From: Hofstenia miamia
Taxonomy: Eukaryota > Xenacoelomorpha > Acoela
NCBI GenBank assembly: GCA_004352715.1
Contig: SCFE01000054.1
Span: 672,064-736,063, forward strand
Direction: 5' to 3'
DNA length: 64,000 nucleotides
The position numbers and the translations under genes were made by a program. Below are positions 11,854-20,586 of the stretch, one piece after another (position 1 is the first letter of the stretch; every line of letters begins with the position of its first letter). Below the pieces are notes generated by a model that ran no database searches, was not told the origin of the DNA, and saw only the letters and a program-made list of their open reading frames with translations.

Positions 11854-12158
11854 CAGTAAACATAGAACTGTTGTAACGATCTCACTGAACAACATAATAA
11901 CAGCAATAATACGTCATTACAAAACAACGTCTTTTCACAACAAAACGACAAACTATCAATAAAAATGCAGTTTTTAAAAAATTTATCTTCAAATTGTCAT
12001 AATATTAAAATTATTCCCATTTTTAAATATTTTTTGGTAGACTGAATTGTATACTGCCACTAATCCGCATTATAAACGCCACTCAAAAAATTGAACGCCT
12101 ATTAAATGCCACTACACCACAAAAACAACATCATTACAACAGTTCTATGTTTATTGGG
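11852..12158. mobile_element. miniature inverted-repeat element in a TA microsatellite
   Basis: A 307-bp element with inverted ends of about 25 bp (CCCAGTAAACATAGAAC at 11,852; the reverse complement ends at 12,158, with one mismatch), flanked by TA on both sides and embedded in TA repeats (11,819-11,851 and 12,159-12,174). There is no ORF. TA flanks suggest the Tc1/mariner superfamily. Confidence 0.8.
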
Positions 12159-12174
12159 TATATATATATATATA

Positions 12175-12429
12175 TGGCTAGTTAATAAAACTTGTTCTTT
12201 TGATTTCATTTGAACAGAGCACATAACACTGGTCTGAAAAAATAATTTGCTGATAACTTTAGGATGCTGATTTCAAAAATGCTATCAGCTTTCTTCTATC
12301 ATGCCATTTTTTTCACAAAATGTGTTTCAATTTTTAGTTTTAATAAGGCAAAAATAGTCTAGTACTGTATGCAAGATAAAGTATTTTTGCAATAAAAACA
12401 TGAAATAAGTCAATAAAAATGTTTATAAC
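12175..12429. other. no gene seen
   Basis: AT-rich spacer. On the minus strand it follows the 3' remainder of the ORF split by the Polinton. Confidence 0.5.
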
Positions 12430-12539
12430 AATGTGACACATTACAATCAGGAAGCAGTGTTCTGCTAAATATTAACAAGCTTACTCTTTTTGACTTCTAT
12501 GATTGTTCATAAGTCTCTATATATCTCAAGGGGCACCAA
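12430..12539 (-). pseudogene. 3' remainder of transposon ORF split by the Polinton
   Basis: Read on the minus strand from the target duplication, the frame gives CWCPLRYIETYEQS followed by a stop and KSKRVSL. This continues the ORF that ends at 23,950 on the other side of the Polinton (NMIAD, stop, CW). Using one copy of the 6-bp duplication, the codons join without a frame change. The homologous protein family as I remember it has ADYCWCLKRD at this point, so this is the same ORF cut in two by insertion. Confidence 0.75.
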
Positions 12540-12810
12540 AGTAGTATTAAGAGACTAGAAGCCCTTCTCACTTTTTTCTGATTGGTCGAGAGGGTTGGCC
12601 TTTGACCTGAGACGCCGTGGGTATTGCCGGGGGTGTTTTACTGACGTCATGGATGTACTTTTACTAGTTTTTGTGTTATTTATGTGGCCTAATTTAGTTT
12701 GCATTTTTTTACTTTTTTAGTTTTACTTTCCCACATTACCTTACATTTTTTTTATTTTTACTTTCCCGCATTAACATACATTACATGTATTAATTTCCGA
12801 CATTTACATA
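12540..12810. repeat. Polinton left terminal inverted repeat (visible part)
   Basis: It matches the right end in reverse complement: the 40-base block at the tip (cccttctcacttttttctga, ggtcgagagg), the ttactgacgtcat block, the actagtttttgtgttattta block, and then arrays of tttactttcccacatta. The repeat runs into the gap at 12,811. Confidence 0.93.
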
Positions 12811-13810
12811 NNNNNNNNNNNNNNNNNNNNNNNNNNNNNNNNNNNNNNNNNNNNNNNNNNNNNNNNNNNNNNNNNNNNNNNNNNNNNNNNNNNNNNNNNN
12901 NNNNNNNNNNNNNNNNNNNNNNNNNNNNNNNNNNNNNNNNNNNNNNNNNNNNNNNNNNNNNNNNNNNNNNNNNNNNNNNNNNNNNNNNNNNNNNNNNNNN
13001 NNNNNNNNNNNNNNNNNNNNNNNNNNNNNNNNNNNNNNNNNNNNNNNNNNNNNNNNNNNNNNNNNNNNNNNNNNNNNNNNNNNNNNNNNNNNNNNNNNNN
13101 NNNNNNNNNNNNNNNNNNNNNNNNNNNNNNNNNNNNNNNNNNNNNNNNNNNNNNNNNNNNNNNNNNNNNNNNNNNNNNNNNNNNNNNNNNNNNNNNNNNN
13201 NNNNNNNNNNNNNNNNNNNNNNNNNNNNNNNNNNNNNNNNNNNNNNNNNNNNNNNNNNNNNNNNNNNNNNNNNNNNNNNNNNNNNNNNNNNNNNNNNNNN
13301 NNNNNNNNNNNNNNNNNNNNNNNNNNNNNNNNNNNNNNNNNNNNNNNNNNNNNNNNNNNNNNNNNNNNNNNNNNNNNNNNNNNNNNNNNNNNNNNNNNNN
13401 NNNNNNNNNNNNNNNNNNNNNNNNNNNNNNNNNNNNNNNNNNNNNNNNNNNNNNNNNNNNNNNNNNNNNNNNNNNNNNNNNNNNNNNNNNNNNNNNNNNN
13501 NNNNNNNNNNNNNNNNNNNNNNNNNNNNNNNNNNNNNNNNNNNNNNNNNNNNNNNNNNNNNNNNNNNNNNNNNNNNNNNNNNNNNNNNNNNNNNNNNNNN
13601 NNNNNNNNNNNNNNNNNNNNNNNNNNNNNNNNNNNNNNNNNNNNNNNNNNNNNNNNNNNNNNNNNNNNNNNNNNNNNNNNNNNNNNNNNNNNNNNNNNNN
13701 NNNNNNNNNNNNNNNNNNNNNNNNNNNNNNNNNNNNNNNNNNNNNNNNNNNNNNNNNNNNNNNNNNNNNNNNNNNNNNNNNNNNNNNNNNNNNNNNNNNN
13801 NNNNNNNNNN
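12811..13810. other. assembly gap (1,000 N)
   Basis: The gap begins inside the tandem repeats of the Polinton left terminal repeat and ends at a TA microsatellite (13,811-13,832). The round size suggests an estimate or placeholder. Confidence 0.95.
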
Positions 13811-13832
13811 ATATATATATATATATATATAT

Positions 13833-14408
13833 AATAACTAAAAGTATAACCTATAAAATGTTTAAATAGAGATGCAATCTTAACCAAACTACTAATGGGC
13901 CTGCCCCGATCCACAAAAGACCTAGACATTAATTTTTCACTTAAAATTTTATTCTTGTAAATTTCTTAAATATTAAAATTTTAGATTCTGCAGCAATGAT
14001 TATATTTAAAGGGAAAACTTAGAATCAATTTCAACATGTATATGTGTTTGTGTGACATATATTTCTACATACCGCAATGCCAAACATTCATATTCTGCGT
14101 TGAAAACTGTATATGTCTATAAAACTCTTGCCATGTAAAATTTGGAATTTACATTGGAAGATCCGAAAAAATTAATATGACCCGATTTTAGCCATAGGGT
14201 AGCACATATGCACAATTCAGATATTAACCATAATATTTTTTTGATAAAAACGGCTGATTTTAATGCAAACAAACGCAAACAAAAATCGGTTTTTGGTTAA
14301 ATAGCTTAATCCCTAAAACTCAAATTGCGTCACAAACAAAATCTCCCATAGAAAAAATTATGTGCATATGTACATATATTTATTGAGACATATATATATA
14401 TATATATA
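13833..14408. other. Polinton interior, no gene assigned
   Basis: AT-rich with one TA microsatellite (14,392-14,411). On the minus strand a short stretch near 14,105-14,140 reads GKSFIDIYSFQ, which could be a decayed remnant of the next SCCPDH exon (family consensus G.s.iDI.GEp.F), but this is too short to call. Confidence 0.35.
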
Positions 14409-14409
14409 T

Positions 14410-14732
14410 ATGCATCTAAAAACTGAAAACGAACCGGACCAACGCAGTTAACAAGTAGTTGTCCCTGTGAACACATGTTTAGTAGAGAAGTCCAATTGGT
14501 CACATCTGCTTTGATAAATTGGTACTTATCTAAATTTTCTAAAAGAAAGATTGAAATATTCGTGTTAAAGTCTACCCATACTTAAATGACTGTTTACTTG
14601 TTTGATACGATTTGTATTGCGGCCGGCAAGAGCAATTCTTAACTTTGAGTTGCAAACGAATTCTTCAACAACATGTTTTCCAGTGAATCCAGATGCACTA
14701 AAAATTATTACGTCAGCAATTATCTTCCTCAT
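14410..14732 (-). pseudogene. SCCPDH-like oxidoreductase fragment (two exons) inside the Polinton
   Basis: Minus strand. Exon 1 (14,732-14,582) starts at an ATG and encodes a Rossmann nucleotide-binding start, ADVIIFSASGFTGKHVVEE, then LRIALAGRNTNRIKQV. A GT-AG intron of 43 nt (14,581-14,539) follows. Exon 2 (14,538 to about 14,419) encodes YQFIKADVTNWTSLLNMC and LLVNCVGPVRF. These match, in order and spacing, the saccharopine-dehydrogenase-like oxidoreductase family (GATGFTG loop, AGRN, then LNCVGPYRF). Exon 1 ends in phase 1 and exon 2 completes the codon, so the frame is kept. The first Gly of the loop is Ser. Homology stops at a TA microsatellite after VRF, so at most the N-terminal quarter is present. 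A cellular gene piece with an intron implies capture as DNA. A misplaced contig between two gaps is the main alternative. Confidence 0.72.
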
Positions 14733-14942
14733 ATAACTAAATATTCAAAATCTCAATATATGCAAAATATTTTCCCATCGAAAGCCCACGATGTATATAT
14801 ATGTAGTCTATTTCAATTTGCCTTTATTTTTTTCAAGTTTTTTCACCAACTCTGTTAATACTTTCGGCATATATCACTTTAAGAATTGCTGCAAGTGGAA
14901 AATCGATTTTTTTCTACGAACTTTTGAACTTTGCATTAGCGG

Positions 14943-14954
14943 CAGACTTGTCAA
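14943..14954. repeat. start of a CAGACTTGTC-family element, cut by a gap
   Basis: CAGACTTGTCAA occurs immediately before the N run. The same 12 bases begin the copy at 56,348, so this gap probably contains a copy of that repeat. Confidence 0.5.
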
Positions 14955-15954
14955 NNNNNNNNNNNNNNNNNNNNNNNNNNNNNNNNNNNNNNNNNNNNNN
15001 NNNNNNNNNNNNNNNNNNNNNNNNNNNNNNNNNNNNNNNNNNNNNNNNNNNNNNNNNNNNNNNNNNNNNNNNNNNNNNNNNNNNNNNNNNNNNNNNNNNN
15101 NNNNNNNNNNNNNNNNNNNNNNNNNNNNNNNNNNNNNNNNNNNNNNNNNNNNNNNNNNNNNNNNNNNNNNNNNNNNNNNNNNNNNNNNNNNNNNNNNNNN
15201 NNNNNNNNNNNNNNNNNNNNNNNNNNNNNNNNNNNNNNNNNNNNNNNNNNNNNNNNNNNNNNNNNNNNNNNNNNNNNNNNNNNNNNNNNNNNNNNNNNNN
15301 NNNNNNNNNNNNNNNNNNNNNNNNNNNNNNNNNNNNNNNNNNNNNNNNNNNNNNNNNNNNNNNNNNNNNNNNNNNNNNNNNNNNNNNNNNNNNNNNNNNN
15401 NNNNNNNNNNNNNNNNNNNNNNNNNNNNNNNNNNNNNNNNNNNNNNNNNNNNNNNNNNNNNNNNNNNNNNNNNNNNNNNNNNNNNNNNNNNNNNNNNNNN
15501 NNNNNNNNNNNNNNNNNNNNNNNNNNNNNNNNNNNNNNNNNNNNNNNNNNNNNNNNNNNNNNNNNNNNNNNNNNNNNNNNNNNNNNNNNNNNNNNNNNNN
15601 NNNNNNNNNNNNNNNNNNNNNNNNNNNNNNNNNNNNNNNNNNNNNNNNNNNNNNNNNNNNNNNNNNNNNNNNNNNNNNNNNNNNNNNNNNNNNNNNNNNN
15701 NNNNNNNNNNNNNNNNNNNNNNNNNNNNNNNNNNNNNNNNNNNNNNNNNNNNNNNNNNNNNNNNNNNNNNNNNNNNNNNNNNNNNNNNNNNNNNNNNNNN
15801 NNNNNNNNNNNNNNNNNNNNNNNNNNNNNNNNNNNNNNNNNNNNNNNNNNNNNNNNNNNNNNNNNNNNNNNNNNNNNNNNNNNNNNNNNNNNNNNNNNNN
15901 NNNNNNNNNNNNNNNNNNNNNNNNNNNNNNNNNNNNNNNNNNNNNNNNNNNNNN
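14955..15954. other. assembly gap (1,000 N)
   Basis: It hides the C-terminal part of the capsid gene and probably a dispersed repeat. Confidence 0.95.
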
Positions 15955-16899
15955 TGGTGCAGACCTCTAAATCTATATGAGAATGGGTTTGAGTCGGGTG
16001 TTCCTGTAAATTGTAGATTGGGGACAAGTGCTAGAGCAATACGTCGAATCGGTTCATTTGAAAATACATTTTCTTTTGTTAAAGAGTTTTGACCAGGCGG
16101 AATAATAAATGTTCTTGTGAGAATTCGCATAAAGTGGTATGTCGCTGGTGTAGTTAACAGTGTTTTTTCAATTGCCAAATGCACACTTTCTGCATAGCTT
16201 CCTTAGACTCAATGTCGCATCTGTAATTTCTGTTTTCTAGTTATACAGCGGGGGTATTGGTAGAATTGGAAATTAGTGAAAAATCATACAAGGATCGTAA
16301 AAGTTTGAGACGAAGGTTAACTCCCGGTATCAATAATTTTTTCGTTTGGAAAAAATCCACAGTTACAGATCCATAGAGGTTTAAAACTTTGCTTTTCTGT
16401 GTTAGAGCCAAGCGCTGAAATGGTCCATCTTGACTATTACACTTATCTACAGGTTGATCAGGACGTTTTTCAAAATAATATCCACTTGGTATTAAAATTG
16501 AATTTTCCTGTGCACTCTTTAATAGTTCTGTTGTCATCATTACAGTATGTTTCCAACCTGCATCACCTGTTTGTATTAAAACGCCATTAGCATAAAGATT
16601 ATAATCACTAAATAATGAATGTAGGGAGTTGTTTACTAGACAAACGTGATCCTGTTTAGCAGCATCAGCAACATCCCAGATAAGATCACTCCCGTCATTG
16701 CGCAAAATTTTGACTGATATAGCCAAATGTATACTTTGCAAATCAATGTATTCATTTTGTTCTGAACCAAAATTGAATTCACTCATTGGACCATTAAACC
16801 ATGATATTGGGAAAAATTTTGTGTGCTACCACCATTGAAGCTTACCAAAACTTTATCTCTTTCAAAAATGTCCAAACACGAATGTGTGAAGGTGCTCAT
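15955..16899 (-). pseudogene. Polinton major capsid protein (double jelly-roll type), frameshifted
   Basis: Minus strand, in three frames. An ATG at 16,899 opens MSTFTHSCLDIFERDKV, then a one-base slip in a T run near 16,815 shifts into the longest open piece (16,786-16,241): EYIDLQSIHLAISVKI, NNSLHSLFSDYNLYANG, and LNLYGSVTVDFF..LLIPGVNLRLKL. After a stop at 16,241 and a further slip, homology resumes at 16,184: FIIPPGQNSLTKENVFS, EPIRRIALALVPNLQFTG, NPFSYRFR, running into the gap. This block order is that of the family annotated in animal genomes as F54H12.2-like, which is the Polinton/adintovirus capsid protein. Two frame breaks and one stop make it non-functional. The C-terminal third would lie in the gap. 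Confidence 0.88.
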
Positions 16900-16939
16900 G
16901 ACTATACTTGAACTAATAAAAATTCCCAATGACCTTGTG

Positions 16940-16947
16940 TATTTATA
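16940..16947 (-). promoter_or_regulatory. TATAAATA box upstream of capsid gene
   Basis: On the minus strand TTAGTATAAATA lies 41 bases upstream of the ATG at 16,899. The same 12-base string precedes the pVI-like gene (17,439-17,446), and TATAAATA precedes integrase. Confidence 0.5.
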
Positions 16948-17408
16948 CTAAGTTTTTAAAGATATCAGTTTTTTTATTCTAGGCATTTTTTGTTTCATAC
17001 TATCACGTTTACGCCTACTTTGTGCATTGACTAAAAATTGTTTAACACCACGCTGTGTTTTGATAGTTTTTGTTATTCTATCAGATGTAGATATTCCATT
17101 ACCATTTTGACTAATTTCTTTACGTTGTTTCTTAGATTGCTTGTTTACTGTGTTTTTTGCAACATTTCCAATTCTGTGTTTTACCACTTTTTTTTACATT
17201 ATCACCAGACTATGTCATTTACACCTGAAATTGCTTGACCCAAAATTCCTTCACCGACATTAGTAATGACATTTTTCAATGGTGGAATCATTTTCACTAC
17301 TATTGGTATAGCAATACGTTCTAATGATTTCACAATGCCAAAACCTTTCTGACGAGTATTGCTGAAATAATTTCGACCACTCGCCTGTGCACTATAATAT
17401 TGCTCCAT
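16948..17408 (-). pseudogene. Polinton pVI-like small virion protein, frameshifted
   Basis: Minus strand. The first piece (17,408-17,202, 68 residues) begins MEQYYSAQASGR, then QKGFGI and a long hydrophobic/amphipathic stretch (IAIPIVVKMIPPLKNVITNVGEGILG). The second piece (17,187-16,948, 79 residues, other frame) is strongly basic (NKQSKKQRKE, QSRRKRDS). A run of eight T at about 17,188-17,195 lies at the junction, so one protein broken by a homopolymer slip is likely. Small proteins with a GNxYQRGxGxG-like start, a hydrophobic middle and a Lys/Arg-rich tail sit beside capsid genes in many Polintons and have been compared with adenovirus pVI or pX. The assignment is by layout and composition, not by a catalytic motif. 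Confidence 0.6.
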
Positions 17409-17438
17409 ACTGAATGATCTGTTTGTTTATTCGTTACA

Positions 17439-17446
17439 TATTTATA
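17439..17446 (-). promoter_or_regulatory. TATAAATA box upstream of pVI-like gene
   Basis: TTAGTATAAATA on the minus strand, 31 bases upstream of the ATG at 17,408, identical over 12 bases to the capsid upstream motif. Confidence 0.5.
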
Positions 17447-18417
17447 CTAATCTATTCTAGTCCAAGAACGTTTCCTAATAACTCGTGTTAATTCTTGGTT
17501 ATAAAATTTTCCTGAAATTATTTCCCCGTCACTGATTGACTTTATTTCATATGTAACAGGAATTGTGGAAAACACTTTGTTGATTTTGAAAACCTCATTT
17601 TGAAATTGTGGTAAATATCCTCTTCGAAAAATATGGTCTGACTTTGAAATTCTAACTAAGTCACCATTATGAAATAATGCTTTTTGTTGACAACATGCAT
17701 TAACACTCATTAATTTTCCAATCAAATGTGGTACGTGTTTTTTCTCACAGAATTCGGAGTCATTCCAATTGTACGATTTACACGGGAATTCAATACGTTA
17801 ACTATTTGTTGTAGCTTGTCTACATATTTAAAGTTGTTGGTAAATTGTAGATATTTAAATAGAATTTCCTTTAGACTCCTTATAGCTCTTTCTGCGCATA
17901 CAGCCTTCATGTTTGAATTTGTACTATACAATATAATTTTATTTCTTTTACAAAAATTTAAAAAATCACCTCTGAATTCACTTCCACGATCAATCCAAAT
18001 TCGTTTAACATTGCGCCAGTTTTTAAATTTTTTAAAAGCAGACAACACATGACTAGATTTTTTATTTCGCAAAGGCTGTACACGGAATTTTTTAGATAAA
18101 ATATCATAACAAACAAGTAAGTATTTTATTCCTCTATTGTAAAAAGCTAGAGATTCCACCACCGCTAAGTCCATAGTCCAAATTTCATCAATTCCAAATG
18201 CAATAACACGTTGACGGGGAAATTTCCTCACAGCTCTCTTGTGTGTTGTATATACATCACTTGTTGCTAGAAAGTTTTTCACATTTTGCAGGGTAATTTT
18301 CGGAAATTTCAATTTAGCTTTATGATATAGTTCATTAATTCCACCAAAACTCGCTGACGATTTTAACGAAGTGTACAGTTGATGCAAGTGCTTATCCATA
18401 TTCCAAACTAGTTCCAT
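17447..18417 (-). pseudogene. Polinton integrase (retroviral rve type), one frame break
   Basis: Minus strand. The first piece (18,417-17,722, 231 residues) holds the catalytic core: D83 in TMDLA, D143 in IDRGSEF, E176 in CAERAIRSLKE, so all three metal-binding residues of the DDE fold are present. The last residues NRTIGMTPNSVRKN are the usual end of the core. The second piece (17,725-17,447, 92 residues) is in another frame and carries the C-terminal SH3/chromo-like domain: GDLVRISKSDHIFRRGYLPQF, VTYEIKS, GKFYNQEL. In intact homologues the two are continuous, so a one- or two-base indel near 17,722 broke the gene. The start is chosen at 18,417, overlapping the upstream ORF by 10 bases. Role: joins element ends to target DNA, giving the 6-bp duplication. 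Confidence 0.88.
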
Positions 18418-18917
18418 AATAGCAGTTGCTTCGTATTTATATTTTTGTACACGTTTTTGTTTTTAATCAAGTGATCGGGGATTGTGCCAATATCCTTTAA
18501 AATATCACACACAAGTTTTGACAATCTTTTATTAGGTGTTTGTACATAATCCTTAAATTCGTTATATGACATTGAACCAGCGCCAGTGTAAATCTTATCA
18601 CCATGTAAAAAAACACCTGTATTTGGATCATTTAAAAATTCTTTCAATGCATCATCATTATTATTATTATTACTGAAATTTAACATGTGGTGATGGTATT
18701 TTAGAAGTTTTTTCAAATCATCATCATCATTGTACTGGCGTTGTACATCAGGGTAGGTGTTTTGAACAGAATTTAATTTTACTTGTATATCGTCATTAAT
18801 CATCGAACTTTGTTGCGTAGTATCGTTTTTTATAGGATTGTTGACTGACTGATTGTAGTATTCTGTTAAACGATTGTAATTTTCCAAAGAAATAAGCACC
18901 ATTTCAACTGTCGTCAT
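18408..18917 (-). CDS. Polinton ORF of unknown function, upstream of integrase
   Basis: 169 residues, uninterrupted, start ATG at 18,917, overlapping the integrase start by 10 bases. The N-terminal half is polar and low in complexity (Asn/Asp/Gln-rich, DDDD and NNNNN runs). The C-terminal half has GVFLHGDKIYTGAGSM followed by Asp-Tyr-Val and TPNKRLSKLVCDIL..IPDHLIKNK, which resembles a conserved tail found in an ORF adjacent to capsid or integrase genes in other animal Polintons (hydrophobic-G-D/N-x-I-Y-hydrophobic-G, then a Pro-Gly-type loop). I do not know its role; a minor virion protein is possible. It is one of the few unbroken genes of the element. Confidence 0.55.
   Translation of the reverse strand: MTTVEMVLISLENYNRLTEYYNQSVNNPIKNDTTQQSSMINDDIQVKLNSVQNTYPDVQRQYNDDDDLKKLLKYHHHMLNFSNNNNNDDALKEFLNDPNTGVFLHGDKIYTGAGSMSYNEFKDYVQTPNKRLSKLVCDILKDIGTIPDHLIKNKNVYKNINTKQLLLWN
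18434..18441 (-). promoter_or_regulatory. TATAAATA motif upstream of integrase
   Basis: TATAAATA on the minus strand 17 bases before the integrase ATG. It is closer than for the other two genes, so the transcript start would need to lie very near the ATG. Confidence 0.3.
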
Positions 18918-18952
18918 TATAGAATAATGTGTAAAATATATTTAATCATGCA

Positions 18953-19312
18953 TTATATATACTCTTTCATAATGCGTAATAGACAATTGAAAAATTTAAG
19001 GCCATTTGGAGTTTTTAATAGTGAAATTTTTCGAAAATTTGATTTTTTTAGTAGTGCAGTCTCTGCGTATTGACGAAGATTTAAAAATGTTTTTCGTTCA
19101 TCTCCTAGTGGAATGATTCCATGTTGGATATTGTAGACAATGCCGCGTATTAAATTTAGAATTTCTTTGTCTTCTAGCAAAACTAACTTAGTTTTTCTGG
19201 AGCAGGCCGCTAGGAACTTGTAAATGGCGGGTTCTTTGATTAAATCCATAGAATTTTTGCACTCCTTCAAGATTTGTAGATAGACGTAATTCGTCTGGTA
19301 TGTCTTGAGCAA
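18953..19312 (-). CDS. small Polinton ORF of unknown function
   Basis: 119 residues, start at 19,312, overlapping the end of the ATPase ORF (19,188) by about 125 bases in another frame. Recognisable parts are KTKLVLLEDKEILNLIRGIV, NIQHGIIPLG and KTFLNLRQYAETALLKKSNF. Short proteins with an LRxYxxxLxxLxxKKxSxxxKRxxL pattern are common in invertebrate Polintons and have no established function; this looks like one of them. The likely real start is internal (about A/C-S-R-K-T-K), because the first 35 residues overlap the ATPase gene. The predicted fold is all-helical. Confidence 0.5.
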   Translation of the reverse strand: MLKTYQTNYVYLQILKECKNSMDLIKEPAIYKFLAACSRKTKLVLLEDKEILNLIRGIVYNIQHGIIPLGDERKTFLNLRQYAETALLKKSNFRKISLLKTPNGLKFFNCLLRIMKEYI

Positions 19313-19861
19313 AGTTTATAAACAAATAACCGTATGGATTACTAACTGCTTTTTTATATGCGGTAACAAATTCACGCATAATATTCATCTGAGATCCTAG
19401 AGTTTTCACCTGTAACCGATCGCGTACTGAGTTGAATAGAAACATTCCAGAAGCATTTTTTTGAATTAGAGTTGAATATCGTCCTTTTGAAAATATAGAA
19501 TGTGTAATTAATACAATTCCGCAATTTAAGTGCCTTCCGGCTATAACTAAATTAGCAAAAGTTTGTGAATTCAAACATTCCTCACCAAAATCATCAAAAA
19601 TAATTAGACTGTTCTTAACATAATTTTCAGATAACACATTTTCCGAGTATTCATTGAAAAATTCAACCTGATTTATTTTTGCATTTAATTTATTATAAAC
19701 ACCACTTTGGAAAGGACGATAAAATACTATGGACTTTGAGAACTTGTTAAAATAATTATGATCAATCAATTTTCCCAACAAATGTGTTTTTCCAGAGTTT
19801 CACGTTCCGCTGAATATTTAAAAGACTTGACTAGATCATTAGGGAACAACATTAAACGTTA
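19188..19861 (-). pseudogene. Polinton packaging ATPase (FtsK/HerA, A32-like), broken at the P-loop
   Basis: Minus strand. The open piece 19,781-19,188 (197 residues) contains the Walker B motif NSLIIFDDFGEE followed by FANLVIAGRHLNCGIVLITHSIF, the hallmark of the A32-like genome-packaging ATPases of Polintons and large DNA viruses. Just upstream in the same frame the Walker A loop is readable (NSGKTHLLGKLID near 19,800-19,765), but a TGA stop sits inside the loop, two codons after its first Gly. Further upstream FPNDLVKSFKYS is in another frame, so there is also a short indel. The annotated ATG at 19,781 would therefore exclude the nucleotide-binding loop, and the gene is dead. Confidence 0.85.
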
Positions 19862-20251
19862 CGACATATTCTCTTTACAATAATTTCTTTATCATGCATA
19901 CATATAAATCTAGGTGCGGTATTGCAGAGGAAAAAATAAATATACCAAGGGCAGAAACTAAAAACACAAGGGAAAAACTAAATATACAGAGGGCAGAAAC
20001 TAAACACACAAAGCATTAACGTGCTAAATAATTTAACACAAAATTTTATAAATGAAATTTAAGCACAGTCACAAGTTCCATCATTAATATATTACCATAT
20101 ATGTACACTGCGAAACGTAAAAACTAGCCAATCACAAGAACTCTATGTTTATAAATTTTGCAGATATTTTAAAACTATTATTTGCAATTTTGGAGATGAC
20201 AACTAAAATATTTCTCGAATGCAGCTTTGATAGTGTTTTACAGAACACAAG
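19862..20251. other. Polinton interior, no gene seen
   Basis: Repetitive purine-rich phrases (gggcagaaactaaa twice near 19,950-20,010) and no open frame. It probably separates divergently oriented genes. Confidence 0.4.
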
Positions 20252-20455
20252 ATGTGTGTTTTGCAAAATATTGATAAGCTCGTGAATTATGAAGATATAC
20301 CACTCCCAAACAACAAAATTTTGAATGTTCAGTTTCAACCTTCACAAGTACAGTGCACTTGTGACACATGTTTTGGATTAACTCCACATATAAATGTAGA
20401 TACCTCAAAGTTTAAGTTGTGTGGAGAGAATATGCCTTATACACTTTCCTTATGA
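20252..20455 (+). CDS. unknown plus-strand ORF in the Polinton, probably partial
   Basis: 67 codons, the only plus-strand ORF of note inside the element. It encodes MCVLQNIDKLVNYEDIPLP and then CTCDTCFGL (a CxCxxC cluster). Past the stop, another frame continues as PYENECKEIGNIFTTHSRAFYGAIQRN to about 20,515, so a frame slip near 20,450 may have truncated a longer protein that runs toward the gap at 20,587. I do not recognise it. It could be the start of the missing plus-strand part of the element. Confidence 0.3.
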   Translation: MCVLQNIDKLVNYEDIPLPNNKILNVQFQPSQVQCTCDTCFGLTPHINVDTSKFKLCGENMPYTLSL

Positions 20456-20586
20456 AAATGAATGTAAAGAAATAGGCAATATTTTCACTACACATTCCCG
20501 CGCATTCTATGGCGCCATACAACGGAATTAAATGCACTGCATTGCTAATTGTATTAATCAATTACATTGCTAATAGCTTGTGTATT

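Noticed and set aside
12699-13929. Long ORFs spanning the N gap on both strands
   Set aside because: They are open only because N translates as X. The same holds for ORFs crossing the other gaps at 14,955, 20,587, 36,980, 41,541, 46,727 and 60,694.
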